A stretch of DNA of 64,000 bases from NCBI RefSeq assembly GCF_001552635.1, contig NZ_BCRO01000033.1:1-64000 (forward strand). The letters are read 5' to 3'. Source of the stretch: Actinomadura hibisca NBRC 15177 (GTDB taxonomy: Bacteria; Actinomycetota; Actinomycetes; Streptosporangiales; Streptosporangiaceae). The position numbers were made by a program, and so were the translations under genes. Positions 44,532-54,128 of this stretch are shown piece by piece. Position 1 is the first letter of the stretch, and every line of letters begins with the position of its first letter. The notes beneath the pieces are model-generated. The model had not been told where the DNA came from, did not search any database, and worked only from the letters and a program-made list of their open reading frames with translations.

Positions 44532-47081
44532 CTAACTGTCCCGGCGGTTGACGCGGCGGGTCGCGACGGCCTGCGTCGGGTCCTCCGGCCAGGGGTGCCG
44601 GGGGTAGCGGCCGCGCAGTTCGGCGCGGACGGCCTTGTAGCCCTCGCGCCAGAACGAGGCCAGGTCGGCGGTGACGGCGGCGGGCCGCCCGGCGGGCGAC
44701 AGCAGGTGCACCACCAGCGGCACCCGTCCCCCGGCGAGGCGCGGCGCGGCGTCCCAGCCGAACAGCTCCTGGAGTTTGACCGCCAGCACCGGCCGCTCGC
44801 CCGAGTAGTCGACGCGCACCTTCGAGCCGGACGGCACCTCGACGCGTTCGGGCGCCATCTCCTCCAGCCGCGACGCGCACTCCCACGGCAGCAGGCCGCG
44901 CAGCGCCGACACGACGTCGATCTTGGCCAGGTCGGCGCGCCGCCGGGCGCCGGCGGCCCACTCCCCCGCCCGCGCGGCCAAGGCGGCGTCGTCCATGGCG
45001 GGCCACGGGTCGCCCAGGGCACGGTGGCAGAAGTCGAGGCGTTGGCGCAGTGCCACGGCCGCCGGGGTCCAGGTCAGCAGCGACAATCCCTCGGCGCGCA
45101 GCCCGTCGGCGACGGCCGCCGCGACCAGGGCGGGGTCGGGTCGATCCAACGGTCGCGCGGCCAGCTCGATCGCGCCGAGCCGTTCGACGCGGCGGGCCAC
45201 CACGTCCCCGTCGCGCCAGGTGACCTCCTCTTCCCTCCGCAGCAGGGGCGTGGCCGCTTCGCGTGCGATGTCCTCGTCGATGACCACGGCCTGCCGCACG
45301 CGCGCCGAGGCCGCTCCGGCGGGCCGGTCGGCGGACGCGATCGCCAGCCATCCGGCGCGCGCCGCCGCCAGGCTCGATCCGTCGCGCAATTCCGCGCCGG
45401 TGCCGGAGGCCATGAGGTAGCCACCACCGCCGCGCGCCCGCGCCACCCGCTCGGGGAAGGCGAGCGCCACCACGCGTCCGACGACCGCGTCGTCGGGCCC
45501 GGCCGGTGCCTTCGGGCCTGCCTCGCCGGTGAGGGCGTTGTGGAGGCGGCGGGTCTCGTCGCGCCAGCGGGCGGCATGGGCGTCGGCGGGACGGCCGTCG
45601 CGGCGCAGCGCCCGCCAGATGGCGGTCAGGTCGTCGCCCGCGCCGGGCGGCGGCGGTTCCGACAGCAGCGCCACCACCTGCGCGGCGGCGCGCCCGCCGA
45701 CCTCGCGGGCGCCGTCGATCAGGGCGCGGGCCAGGCGCGGGTGCACGCCGACACGGGCCAGGGCGCGGCCCCGGTCGGTCACGCGGGCCGGGTCGTCGGG
45801 CGTGAGCGCGCCGAGCGCGGTCAGGGTGGCGCGGGCGGCCTGGAGGGCGGCGGGCGGCGGCGGGTCGAGCAGGGCGAGGCCGGAGGCGTCGGGGTCGCCC
45901 CAGCAGGCGGCCTGCAACGCGAAGGCGGTGAGGTCGGCCAGCTCGATCTCGGGGCGGGGGCGGGCGGCCAGCCGCTCGTGGTCGGCCTGGCTCCAGCAGC
46001 GGTAGACGGTGCCGGGGGCCTCGCGGCCCGCGCGTCCGGCGCGCTGCTCGGCGGCGGCGCGCGAGACCCGGACGGTGGTGAGCGCGCCGAGGCCGCGGGC
46101 GTGGTCGGTGCGCGGCTCGCGGGCCAGGCCCGCGTCCACCACCACGCGCACGCCCGGCACGGTGAGGCTGGACTCGGCGACGGAGGTGGCCAGCACCACG
46201 CGGCGGCGCTCGCCCGCCGACAACACCGCCTCCTGCACGGCCGCGCCCGCCTGGCCGTGGACCTGGAGGATCTCGGCGTCCACTCCGGACAGCGCCCCGG
46301 CGACGCGGGCGATCTCGCCTGCGCCGGGCAGGAAGCACAACACGTCGCCGTCGCGTTCGGCCAGCGCGCGGCGGACGGTCGCGGCCACGTGCGCCAGCAG
46401 CGCCGGGTCCACGCGCATGCCGTGCGGCGGGGGCAGCGGCCGGTCCGGCGGGGCCCACACCACCGCCACCGGGTGCAGCGCGGCCTCGGTCTCCACGACG
46501 GGCGCGGGTTCGTCGCCGCTGCCCAGCAGGTGCGCCCACGGCCCGGTGTCGGCGGTGGCGGAGGCGGCGACGAGGGCGAGATCGGGACGCAGCGCGGCCC
46601 GCACGTCCAGCAGGAACGCCAGGGCGGTGTCGGCGTCCAGATGGCGCTCGTGGCACTCGTCCAGGATGACGGTGCCGACGCCGTCCAGCTCGGGATCGTG
46701 CTGGAGGCGCTGGAGCAGCACGCCGGTGGTGACGACCTCGACCAGCGCGCCGGGCCGGTGCTCGCCGCGCACGGTGAGGCCGATCCGCCCGCCGACGCGC
46801 TCGTCCAGCAGCCAGGCCATGCGGCGGGCGGCGGCGCGGGCGGCCAGGCGGCGGGGCTCGACCACGATCACCTTGCCGTCCCGCACGGGCGTCCCGCCGC
46901 CCGGTCCGCCGGTCAGCCCGGCCAGGGCGAGCGGGACCAGGGTGGTCTTGCCGGTGCCCGGCGGCGCGGCCAGCACCGCCAGGCCGCGCCCGGCCAGGGC
47001 GGCGCGCAGTGCCGGGACGGCGTGCCGGACCGGCAGCCCGGTGGCCGCCGCCAGCCGATCAGAGTGCCGAGCAGGGTGCAT
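44532..47081 (-). CDS. hrpB: ATP-dependent RNA helicase HrpB
   Basis: An 849-residue DEAH/DECH helicase. Walker A APPGTGKTT is near residues 39-47, the DECH box is DECHERH near 150, and motif III is VAASATAD. The C-terminal helicase half has SVAESSLTVPGVRVVVDAG and QRAGRAGRE (motif VI). The HrpB C-terminal domain (FGWDAAPRLAGGRVPLVVHL) ends the protein. The cellular RNA target of HrpB is not firmly known. The start at 47081 has CACACT 6 bases upstream and no Shine-Dalgarno. Confidence 0.93.
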   Translation of the reverse strand: MHPARHSDRLAAATGLPVRHAVPALRAALAGRGLAVLAAPPGTGKTTLVPLALAGLTGGPGGGTPVRDGKVIVVEPRRLAARAAARRMAWLLDERVGGRIGLTVRGEHRPGALVEVVTTGVLLQRLQHDPELDGVGTVILDECHERHLDADTALAFLLDVRAALRPDLALVAASATADTGPWAHLLGSGDEPAPVVETEAALHPVAVVWAPPDRPLPPPHGMRVDPALLAHVAATVRRALAERDGDVLCFLPGAGEIARVAGALSGVDAEILQVHGQAGAAVQEAVLSAGERRRVVLATSVAESSLTVPGVRVVVDAGLAREPRTDHARGLGALTTVRVSRAAAEQRAGRAGREAPGTVYRCWSQADHERLAARPRPEIELADLTAFALQAACWGDPDASGLALLDPPPPAALQAARATLTALGALTPDDPARVTDRGRALARVGVHPRLARALIDGAREVGGRAAAQVVALLSEPPPPGAGDDLTAIWRALRRDGRPADAHAARWRDETRRLHNALTGEAGPKAPAGPDDAVVGRVVALAFPERVARARGGGGYLMASGTGAELRDGSSLAAARAGWLAIASADRPAGAASARVRQAVVIDEDIAREAATPLLRREEEVTWRDGDVVARRVERLGAIELAARPLDRPDPALVAAAVADGLRAEGLSLLTWTPAAVALRQRLDFCHRALGDPWPAMDDAALAARAGEWAAGARRRADLAKIDVVSALRGLLPWECASRLEEMAPERVEVPSGSKVRVDYSGERPVLAVKLQELFGWDAAPRLAGGRVPLVVHLLSPAGRPAAVTADLASFWREGYKAVRAELRGRYPRHPWPEDPTQAVATRRVNRRDS

Positions 47082-47428
47082 CGTCCCAGTGTGCCGGGCG
47101 CGACGGGGCGTCCGGCACACCCGCGCTTGGCACGCTCGGTCCGCATTCGCCTCCACCGCGTCGCCAATGTGATAAATGCCACGGCGCGAAAACGGTTCTG
47201 AGGCTTGCGGTGATAGTTGCACCGCGCCTTTCGCGTTTCCCTGAGAATGTTCTCAAGAGGACGCCATGAACTGGCAATAGAAGCTCCACCCAAAGCCGAA
47301 ACTTGCGGTACGACTTCCACTATCGGTGGCTTTCCGGTTTTAGTTCCCTCACCCGACCCCGTGCGATGGCATTATCCCGGGTATGCCCATAATCAGCCTC
47401 GTCACCACTGGGCAGGGAGGGTACGGCG
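47082..47428. promoter_or_regulatory. Divergent region between hrpB and NERD protein
   Basis: 347 bases, distinctly AT-richer than the coding DNA, with no convincing gene. It holds the palindrome at 47242-47255 and several possible -10 sequences (for example around 47168 and 47214). A GGGAGGGTAC site precedes the start at 47429. Confidence 0.45.
47242..47255. promoter_or_regulatory. 14-bp palindrome in AT-rich promoter region
   Basis: TGAGAA-TG-TTCTCA is a perfect inverted repeat, well separated from both genes and a candidate operator. Confidence 0.5.
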
Positions 47429-48190
47429 ATGATCGGCAGCTCCATCTACCTGAGGGACCGGGCGGCGTTCACCGGGGGGTCACCGCAGGCGGTCTACGAG
47501 GAACTCTGGCAGCGCGGGCGAAAGGGCCGGCTCCGAACGCGCGCCATTTTCGCGATCCTGACGCTCGTATTGTGCGGGATGGCGGTGAACGCCGTTTTCG
47601 GCGTCGTGATGGCCGTTGCGGTGGCGGCCGTGGACGCCTACTTCCACTGGTACGGATATAACGCCGCCAGCGTCTGGCGGCGCGGGCTGCGCGGCGAGGA
47701 GCGCACCAACCGGTGGTTGCGCCACACCCTGGAGCGCCGCGGTCACCGCGTGCTGCACCAGCGCGTCGTGCCGGGCCACGGCAACGCCGACCAGATCCTG
47801 TTCGGGCCGGGCGGGGTGTGGCTGGTCCACAACGAGGCGTGGCACCCCGAGGCGGAGATCGCCCCCTACGGCGGCCGGCTGTTCATCGACGGCCGTACCC
47901 AGTCGGCGCTGGTGAAGGGGCTGACCTCGGCGGCGGCCGACATCGGGCGGGTGCTGGGCGAGCGCACCGGGCACGAGGTGACGGTGACGCCGCTGCTGGT
48001 GGTGCACGGCGGGCGGCTCGCGCGCGCGCCCTTCGAGGCCGACGGCATCGTGTTCGCGCCGCCGCTGGCGATGGTGCGCTGGATCCTGCGCAACCCGATC
48101 GCCGAGTACACCGCCGAACAGGTCGAGGAGCTGATGCGGGCGGGCGTGAACGCCCTGCCGATCGGCGGCCGGACCATGACGGCGGCCTGA
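47429..48190 (+). CDS. Membrane-anchored NERD-like nuclease-related protein
   Basis: A 253-residue protein. Two membrane segments (about residues 38-58 and 60-75) are followed by a NERD-type domain: GLRGEERTNRWLRHTLERRGHRVLH, then GNADQILFGPGGVWLVHNE and LVVVHGGRL, the restriction-endonuclease-like core (Glu, Asp and a Lys equivalent replaced by Asn/Glu). Whether it cuts DNA is unknown. GGGAGG precedes the ATG. Confidence 0.75.
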   Translation: MIGSSIYLRDRAAFTGGSPQAVYEELWQRGRKGRLRTRAIFAILTLVLCGMAVNAVFGVVMAVAVAAVDAYFHWYGYNAASVWRRGLRGEERTNRWLRHTLERRGHRVLHQRVVPGHGNADQILFGPGGVWLVHNEAWHPEAEIAPYGGRLFIDGRTQSALVKGLTSAAADIGRVLGERTGHEVTVTPLLVVHGGRLARAPFEADGIVFAPPLAMVRWILRNPIAEYTAEQVEELMRAGVNALPIGGRTMTAA

Positions 48191-48224
48191 GAGCCGGGCG
48201 GCGCCGCGCAGCCGCCCCTTGAAT

Positions 48225-48270
48225 CGTCGCCCGTACGGGACATCCGCGACCCCTGCCCGTACGGGCGTCG
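48225..48270. terminator. Paired CCCGTACGGG palindromes forming a terminator
   Basis: Two copies of CCCGTACGGG (48230-48239 and 48256-48265) give a 15-base stem with one mismatch across a 16-base loop, between convergent genes. Confidence 0.7.
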
Positions 48271-48300
48271 TCATCTGCGGCGGCAGATCCGTGGAGGTCC

Positions 48301-48762
48301 CTAGGCGGCGCGCCGGTCCCTGCGGGACACGTGCCACAACCAGTACAGCCCGACGACCGGCAGCACCAGCGGGACGAAGCCGTACCCGCGCCCGAAGGCC
48401 GACCAGACGGTGGCGTCGGGGAAGGCGGCGGGGTCGGCGAGGCTGAGGGTGCCGACGACCAGCACGCCGGCCAGCTCGACCGAGCAGGCGGCCACCGCGA
48501 CCCGGCGTGAGGTGCGCCCGTCCATCGCCAGCGCGACGGTGGCCAGCACGTAGACCACCGCGGCCAGCGCCGACAGCGCGTAGGCGACCGGGGCCTCGTC
48601 GAAGCGGGTGGCGATCTGCACGCCCGCGCGGGCCCCGGCGGCCAGCGCGAAGATCGCGTAGACGGCGACCAGCATGCGGCCGGGGCCGCTGCCGGTGCGC
48701 GCGGCGCGGCCGTCCGGCGGCGCGGACGGCGTCGGGGGGCTGGAGGAGGATTGTTCAGACAA
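48301..48762 (-). CDS. Small membrane protein, unknown
   Basis: A 153-residue protein with four hydrophobic segments (about residues 30-47, 58-78, 86-106 and 125-145) and a Ser/Pro-rich start. The TTG at 48762 overlaps the upstream membrane gene by 8 bases; an ATG at 48675 would remove the N-terminal tail. It probably forms a two-gene unit with the next entry. No family name recognised. Confidence 0.6.
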   Translation of the reverse strand: MSEQSSSSPPTPSAPPDGRAARTGSGPGRMLVAVYAIFALAAGARAGVQIATRFDEAPVAYALSALAAVVYVLATVALAMDGRTSRRVAVAACSVELAGVLVVGTLSLADPAAFPDATVWSAFGRGYGFVPLVLPVVGLYWLWHVSRRDRRAA

Positions 48763-49120
48763 CGGTGCCCTGCCAGATCTGCTGCATGCGGACGATCATG
48801 ATGGCGACCGCCAGGCAGGCGACCACGATCACCCCGGGCCCCCAGCGCGAGCGCTCCAGCAGCCCCCACCCGGCCCCGGCGGCGGGGATGAGCAGGACCG
48901 CCAGCAGGTAGCCGACGAACGTCGCGCCGTCCTTGGGCCCCTCGTCGCCGCCGAGCTTGGCGAACCCGACGACCGCCTGCACGATCAGCAGCACCTCCAC
49001 CACGCCGAGCGCGACCAGGTCGCCCCATCCCATGGGGCGGTTCCGGAAGGCGGTCACGGCGCTGAAGGCGGCGGCCAGCAGCGACACCACGATGATCACG
49101 GTGGCGAGGGCGTTCGTCAT
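48755..49120 (-). CDS. Small membrane protein, unknown
   Basis: A 121-residue integral membrane protein with four hydrophobic stretches and an N-terminal ALATVIIVVSLLAAAFSAVTAF. Its layout matches actinobacterial integral membrane proteins found next to a partner of similar size, as here. The function is unknown. Confidence 0.65.
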   Translation of the reverse strand: MTNALATVIIVVSLLAAAFSAVTAFRNRPMGWGDLVALGVVEVLLIVQAVVGFAKLGGDEGPKDGATFVGYLLAVLLIPAAGAGWGLLERSRWGPGVIVVACLAVAIMIVRMQQIWQGTVV

Positions 49121-49185
49121 AGGGCCCCCACAGTACTACCGGCTGTAGTGCACGGCCGACCGGCGGGGCGTGGAATCATGCAGGC

Positions 49186-49875
49186 GTGGACACCCTCGAA
49201 TGGCTGAACCTGACCAGGCACGGGGAGAGCACCGGCAACGTCGCCTACTACGCCGCCGCCGACGACGCCGAGGAGAACGGCATCGCCGAGCGCGACGCCG
49301 ACATCCCGCTGTCGGACCGGGGACGCGAGCAGGCCGCCGCGCTCGGCCGCTGGCTGGCCAAGCTGCCCGAGGACGAGCGTCCCACCCTGCTCCTGGCCTC
49401 CCCCTACCTGCGCACGCGCGACACCGCCGAGATCGCCCTCGCCCAGATCCCCTACCCGCTGGAGATCCACACCGACGAGCGGCTGCGCGACCGCGACCAG
49501 GGCGTGCTGGAGGGCCTCACGCCGCTGGGCATCCGGCGGCGCTTCCCCGAGGAGTGGGAGCGCAAGCGGCGCATCGGCAAGTTCTACTACCGCCCCCCGG
49601 GCGGCGAGTCGTGGACCGACCTGGCGCTGCGGCTGCGCAGCCTCTACCAGGACGTGCGGGCCGAGGCGCCCGGCGGCCGCGTGCTGGTGGTCACCCACGA
49701 CGCGATCGTGGTGGTGACCCGCTACCTGGTGGAACACCTGACCGAGCGCGAGATCCTGGAGATCGAGAAGACGCCGGTGGCCAACTGCTCGATCACCCGC
49801 TGGCGGCAGGACGGCGGGCGGCTGCGCACCGTCAGCTACAACGACTGCGGGCACCTGGCCGATCCCGGCCGCTGA
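49186..49875 (+). CDS. Histidine phosphatase family protein
   Basis: A 229-residue phosphoglycerate-mutase-like phosphatase. The catalytic LTRHGES is at residues 9-15, a second Arg lies in SPYLRTRDTAE, and the second His is in VVTHDAIV. A DRGREQAAALG helix follows the first loop. The substrate is unknown. It begins with GTG. Confidence 0.88.
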   Translation: MDTLEWLNLTRHGESTGNVAYYAAADDAEENGIAERDADIPLSDRGREQAAALGRWLAKLPEDERPTLLLASPYLRTRDTAEIALAQIPYPLEIHTDERLRDRDQGVLEGLTPLGIRRRFPEEWERKRRIGKFYYRPPGGESWTDLALRLRSLYQDVRAEAPGGRVLVVTHDAIVVVTRYLVEHLTEREILEIEKTPVANCSITRWRQDGGRLRTVSYNDCGHLADPGR

Positions 49876-50025
49876 GCGCGTCCGGGCCGCTCGCCCGTTC
49901 CTCGTCCGCCGCTCATCTGCCGCTCGCAGGCCGGGCGACATGTCCGGTTCACGGGTCGTTAACGCCGGGTTCGCCTACAGTTGGGAGGGCATCCCGCGTC
50001 GAGATCGACCCCTCCGAGGAGCGTC

Positions 50026-50580
50026 ATGGCCGTGTTCCCGCGTCTGGTCCGCCGCGTCGCCGACGAGGCGGAGCGCCATCTGCGCGGTGGCCTGGGCCGC
50101 CTGGCCCTGATGCTCGCCGATCCGAACCGTTCCGCCGAGTTCGACCGGCTGCTGGCGCTGGTGGACGCGCAGGGCGAGCGCGTGCACCGGCTGGAGGAGA
50201 CCCTGCGCACCCAGGACGCGGGGCTGCGCGCGCTGCGCGGCGAGCTGGACTCGCTGATCGCCCAGCTCAACGACCGGCTGCTGCCGCGCATCGACGAGCG
50301 CATGGACGACCTGGAGCGCGACCTGACCGCGTTCGCCACCGGCCTGGTGCGGACCGGCCGCGAGACCGCCGCGGGCCGCGCGCAGCTGGAGACCGTCGAG
50401 CGGCGCCTCGCCGACCTGCGCGAACGCCAGGCCCGCACCGAGGAGCGCGCCGGACTCTGGCGCGACCTCCAGGCCAGCATGGCGCGGCTGGGCGACGACA
50501 TCGACGCGCTGCGCGCCCGCGTGGACGGCCGCCCGGCGGAGACCGCCGAGGAACCCGTTCCCGGCGAAGCGCTCGCATGA
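50026..50580 (+). CDS. Coiled-coil protein, unknown
   Basis: A 184-residue, almost fully helical, charged protein with heptad-like Leu/Arg/Glu patterns over residues 40-170 (LVDAQGERVHRLEETL and RRLADLRERQARTEER). It has no membrane segment. It may be a scaffold or cytoskeletal-associated protein; the function is unknown. A GAGGAG site precedes the ATG. Confidence 0.65.
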   Translation: MAVFPRLVRRVADEAERHLRGGLGRLALMLADPNRSAEFDRLLALVDAQGERVHRLEETLRTQDAGLRALRGELDSLIAQLNDRLLPRIDERMDDLERDLTAFATGLVRTGRETAAGRAQLETVERRLADLRERQARTEERAGLWRDLQASMARLGDDIDALRARVDGRPAETAEEPVPGEALA

Positions 50581-50608
50581 TCGTCCCGGTCCGGCCCAGA
50601 ATGTGGGC

Positions 50609-51307
50609 ATGACCGAGAACCCGAGCATGACCGGCCGCGTCGTGGTGGTCGCCGGTTCCGGCGGCCCGGCGGGCCGCGCGGTGGTGGCCCGGCTGGCCGC
50701 GTCCGGCGCCCGCGTGATCGCCGCCGACCGCGTCGAGCAGGAGTGGGACGACCCCCGCGTGTCGGCCGCCGTGGTGGACCTGCTCGACGAGGCCGGCACC
50801 CGCGCCTGGGCCGAGGAGACCGCCGCCCGGCACGGCGGCGTGGACGGGCTGATCCACCTGGTGGGCGGCTGGCGCGGCGGCAAGCCGTTCGCCGACACCG
50901 ACCTGGCCGACTGGGCGGTGCTGCACGACCTGCTCGTCCGCACCCTCCAGCACACCACCCTGGCCTTCCAGCCGCACCTGGCGCGCAGCCCCCGCGCCCG
51001 CTTCGCGATCGTGTCGCAGCCCTCCGCGCGGCACCCCTCCCAGGACGCGGCGGCGTACGCGGCGGCCAAGGCAGCCGCCGAGGCGTGGACGCTGGCCCTG
51101 GCGGACTCGCTGGCGGACGCTCCGGACGCGGCGGCTACGATTCTGGTCGTCCGGGCCCTGCTCACCGACGCGATGCGCGCCGAGCGTCCGGACGCGCCTC
51201 TCGCCGGTCGCACGCACGTGGACGACCTCGCTTCGGCCGTCGCCGGGTTGTGGGACCGGCCCGCAGCCGAACTGAACGGAACGCGAGTTGACCTCACCCC
51301 CGCCTGA
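50609..51307 (+). CDS. Short-chain dehydrogenase/reductase family protein
   Basis: A 232-residue SDR. The nucleotide motif VVAGSGGPAGRAVV is at residues 11-24 and the catalytic YxxxK reads YAAAK. The NNAG-like motif is replaced by HLVGGWRG, common in divergent SDRs. CAGAAT lies 6 bases before the ATG and there is no Shine-Dalgarno. Its 3' end overlaps the threonine aldolase gene by 20 bases. Confidence 0.82.
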   Translation: MTENPSMTGRVVVVAGSGGPAGRAVVARLAASGARVIAADRVEQEWDDPRVSAAVVDLLDEAGTRAWAEETAARHGGVDGLIHLVGGWRGGKPFADTDLADWAVLHDLLVRTLQHTTLAFQPHLARSPRARFAIVSQPSARHPSQDAAAYAAAKAAAEAWTLALADSLADAPDAAATILVVRALLTDAMRAERPDAPLAGRTHVDDLASAVAGLWDRPAAELNGTRVDLTPA

Positions 51308-52331
51308 GCGCGGTTTCGCCAGCGACAACCAGTCCGGCGTCCACCCGGAAATCCTCGCCGCCATCGCCGCCGTCAACACCGGGCACCAGCCCGCCTACGG
51401 CGACGACGACACCACCGCGCGGCTGCGCACCGTGTTCGCCGGACACTTCGGCGAGCAGGCCGCCGTCTACCCCGTCTTCAACGGCACCGGCGCCAACGTA
51501 GTCGCGCTCCAGGCGATGTCGGACCGCTGGAGTTCGGTGATCTGCCCCGAGGGCGCGCACATCAACGTGGACGAGTGCGGCGCGGCCGAGCGCGTCGCCG
51601 GGCTCAAGCTGGTCGCGGTGCCCGCGCCCGGCGGCAAGCTGACCCCCGAGGCGATCCGGCGGCACGCGACCGGATTCGGCGACCCGCACCACGCCCAGCC
51701 GCGGGTGGTGTCGATCTCCCAGAGCACCGAGACCGGCACCGTCTACACCCCCGGGGAGATCGCCGCGATCGCCGAGACCGCGCACGGGCTCGGGATGCTG
51801 GTCCACATGGACGGCGCGCGGCTCGCCAACGCCGCCGCGGCCCTGGACCTGCCGCTGCGCGCGCTGACCACCGACGCCGGGGTGGACGTGTTGTCGTTCG
51901 GCGGCACCAAGAACGGCCTGATGCTGGGCGAGGCGATCGTGGTGCTGAACCCGGACGCGGTGCGCGGCGTCGAGTACCTGCGCAAGGCCGGGATGCAGCT
52001 GGCGTCCAAGATGCGCTTCGTGTCCGCGCAGCTCGTCGCGCTGCTGGAGGGCGACCTGTGGCTGCGCAACGCCCGCAACGCCAACGCCATGGCGCGGCTG
52101 CTGGCCGACGCGGTGCGCGACCTGCCGGGCGTGGAGGTCCAGCAGGAGGTGCAGGCCAACGCGGTGTTCGCGGTGCTGCCGCCCGGCGTCGCCGACCGGC
52201 TGCGCAAGCGGTTCGCGTTCTACACCTGGGACGCCGAGGCCGGTTCGGTGCGCTGGGTGTGCTCGTTCGACACCACCGAGCAGGACGTGGCCGCGTTCGC
52301 CGCCGCGCTGGCGGAGGAACTGCCGCGCTGA
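51288..52331 (+). CDS. Low-specificity threonine aldolase
   Basis: A 347-residue PLP enzyme that cleaves threonine to glycine and acetaldehyde. The PLP Lys is in SFGGTKNGLM, near residue 209. DNQSGVHPEI and HMDGARLANA are family motifs. The best start is TTG at 51288, inside the SDR gene; a later Val-type start is less likely. The two genes are probably translated together. Confidence 0.9.
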   Translation: MTSPPPERGFASDNQSGVHPEILAAIAAVNTGHQPAYGDDDTTARLRTVFAGHFGEQAAVYPVFNGTGANVVALQAMSDRWSSVICPEGAHINVDECGAAERVAGLKLVAVPAPGGKLTPEAIRRHATGFGDPHHAQPRVVSISQSTETGTVYTPGEIAAIAETAHGLGMLVHMDGARLANAAAALDLPLRALTTDAGVDVLSFGGTKNGLMLGEAIVVLNPDAVRGVEYLRKAGMQLASKMRFVSAQLVALLEGDLWLRNARNANAMARLLADAVRDLPGVEVQQEVQANAVFAVLPPGVADRLRKRFAFYTWDAEAGSVRWVCSFDTTEQDVAAFAAALAEELPR

Positions 52332-52367
52332 CCGGTTGAGCGCCGCGCCGCCGGGCACGGGCGTGCC

Positions 52368-52754
52368 ATGGAGACGGTCAGCGTTCGGTACATCGTGGAC
52401 GACGTCGCGGCCGCCAGCGCCTTCTACACCGGGCGGCTGGGCTTCGACGTCGTCTTCTCCCCCGGCCCGGACTTCGCCATGCTGGCGCGCGGCGCGCTGC
52501 GCCTGCTGCTCAACGAGCCCAAGGGCTCCGGCGAGGCGGCCGAACCCGGCGCGGAGGAACGGCCGCCCGCGCCCGGCGGCTGGAACCGCATCCAGATCAG
52601 GGTCTGCGACCTGGCCCAGAAGATCGCCGAGCTGGAGGCGGGCGGGGCGCGGTTCCGGGGCGAGATCGTGACGGGCCGGGGCGGGCGGCGGATCCTGGTG
52701 GAGGACCCGTCGGGCAACCCGGTGGAGCTGTTCGAGCCGTTCGGCGGCGACTGA
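52368..52754 (+). CDS. VOC-family (glyoxalase-like) protein
   Basis: A 128-residue vicinal-oxygen-chelate fold protein with two beta-alpha-beta-beta-beta units: VRYIVDDVAAASAFYTGRLGFDV and the terminal EDPSGNPVELFEP. The metal His/Glu are only partly conserved. It may be a dioxygenase, a fosfomycin-type enzyme or a drug-binding protein. Confidence 0.85.
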   Translation: METVSVRYIVDDVAAASAFYTGRLGFDVVFSPGPDFAMLARGALRLLLNEPKGSGEAAEPGAEERPPAPGGWNRIQIRVCDLAQKIAELEAGGARFRGEIVTGRGGRRILVEDPSGNPVELFEPFGGD

Positions 52755-52829
52755 CCCAACCTAACGCCCGCTTGGTCGCCCGGCTATCGTGGGGTCCGAA
52801 CCCCGTTCGGCACCCCTGGAGGCGACCAG

Positions 52830-54020
52830 ATGGCCAACCGCACCTTCGTCATCGGCGTGGGCATGACCAAGTTCGAGAAGCCGGGTTCCCGCGACTGGGA
52901 GTACCCCGACATGGCCAAGGAGGCGGTGGGCAAGGCGCTGGAGGACGCGGGCGTCGCCTACGACCGCGTCGAGCAGGCGTACGCGGGCTCCATGTACGGC
53001 GCGATGGGCCAGCGCGCCCTGTACGAGACCGGCATGACGGGCATCCCGGTGATGACGGTCGCCAACGCCTGCGCGACCGGCTCCAGCGCCCTGTTCCTGG
53101 CCCGGCAGTCGGTCCGCGGCGGCCTGGCCGACTGCGTGCTGGCGCTCGGTATGGAAAAAATGCAGAAGGGCTCGCTGGGCGCGGGCGTCGGCAAGTCCAA
53201 GGTCACCATCATCGACCACCACCTGAACGCGATGGTGGCAGGCCGCCCGTGGGAGATGGACAAGGCGCCGATGCCGCAGATGTTCGGCAACGCGGGCCGC
53301 GAGCACATGGAGAAGTACGGCTCCACGCCCGAGCACTACGCCTGGATCGGCTGGAAGAACCACAAGCACTCGGTGAACAACCCCTACGCCCAGTTCCAGA
53401 CCGAGTACTCGCTGGACGACGTGCGGAACGCGCCCATGATCTTCGACCCGCTCACCAAGCTCCAGTGCTCGCCCACCTCCGACGGGGCGGCCGCCGCGAT
53501 CGTGGCGAGCGAGCGCTTCGTGGACGAGCACGGGTTGTGGGAGCAGGCCGTCGAGATCGCCGGGCACCACATCGCGACCGACACCCCCGACAGCTTCGCC
53601 GACCACTCCTCCATCCAGGCGGTCGGCTTCGGGGTGTCGCGGCGCGCGGCCCGCGCGGCCATGGACGAGGCGCAGGTCGCGATCGAGGACGTGGACGTCA
53701 TCGAGCTGCACGACTGCTTCTCGGCCAACGAGCTGATCACCTACGAGGCCCTGGGCATGGCCGAGGTCGGCGAGGCCCACAAGCTCGTCGAGGCCGAGGC
53801 CACCACCTACGGCGGGCGCTGGGTCGTCAACCCGTCCGGCGGCCTGATCTCCAAGGGCCACCCGCTCGGCGCGACCGGCATCGCCCAGTGCGCCGAGCTG
53901 ACCTGGCAGCTGCGCGGCAAGGCCGACGCCCGCCAGGTCGAGGGCGCGCGCGTCGCCCTCCAGCACAACATCGGCCTGGGCAGCGCCTGCGCGGTGGCCG
54001 TCTACAAGCCCGCCTCCTGA
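52830..54020 (+). CDS. Thiolase, SCP2/lipid-transfer type
   Basis: A 396-residue thiolase. The nucleophile Cys is in [10 protein letters not shown], near residue 78; HDCFSANEL, near 298, and KGHPLGATG, near 347, complete the active site. It matches the SCP-x thiolase subgroup used in beta-oxidation of branched or sterol side chains. GGAGGCG precedes the ATG. A run of six A at 53155-53160 does not disturb the frame. Confidence 0.92.
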   Translation: MANRTFVIGVGMTKFEKPGSRDWEYPDMAKEAVGKALEDAGVAYDRVEQAYAGSMYGAMGQRALYETGMTGIPVMTVANACATGSSALFLARQSVRGGLADCVLALGMEKMQKGSLGAGVGKSKVTIIDHHLNAMVAGRPWEMDKAPMPQMFGNAGREHMEKYGSTPEHYAWIGWKNHKHSVNNPYAQFQTEYSLDDVRNAPMIFDPLTKLQCSPTSDGAAAAIVASERFVDEHGLWEQAVEIAGHHIATDTPDSFADHSSIQAVGFGVSRRAARAAMDEAQVAIEDVDVIELHDCFSANELITYEALGMAEVGEAHKLVEAEATTYGGRWVVNPSGGLISKGHPLGATGIAQCAELTWQLRGKADARQVEGARVALQHNIGLGSACAVAVYKPAS

Positions 54021-54027
54021 GGGGACC

Positions 54028-54054
54028 GTGCCCGGGGGGCGACCCCCCGGGCAC
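54028..54054 (+). terminator. Terminator after thiolase gene
   Basis: A perfect 12-bp GC stem (54028-54039 with 54043-54054) with a 3-base loop, 8 bases after the stop. Confidence 0.8.
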
Positions 54055-54073
54055 GCCGGACATAAGACAAACA

Positions 54074-54101
54074 TTGACTCACGTCTCATCCCGGTTATCC
54101 T
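54074..54101 (+). promoter_or_regulatory. Housekeeping-type promoter before MpaB-like gene
   Basis: TTGACT and TATCCT with a 16-base spacer, in an AT-richer gap right after the thiolase terminator. Confidence 0.6.
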
Positions 54102-54128
54102 GGTAAGCAAGGATTTATGGGAGGTGGG

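Noticed and set aside
53155..53160. Programmed frameshift at an A6 run in the thiolase gene
   Set aside because: The frame is intact on both sides and the protein is full length with all active-site motifs.
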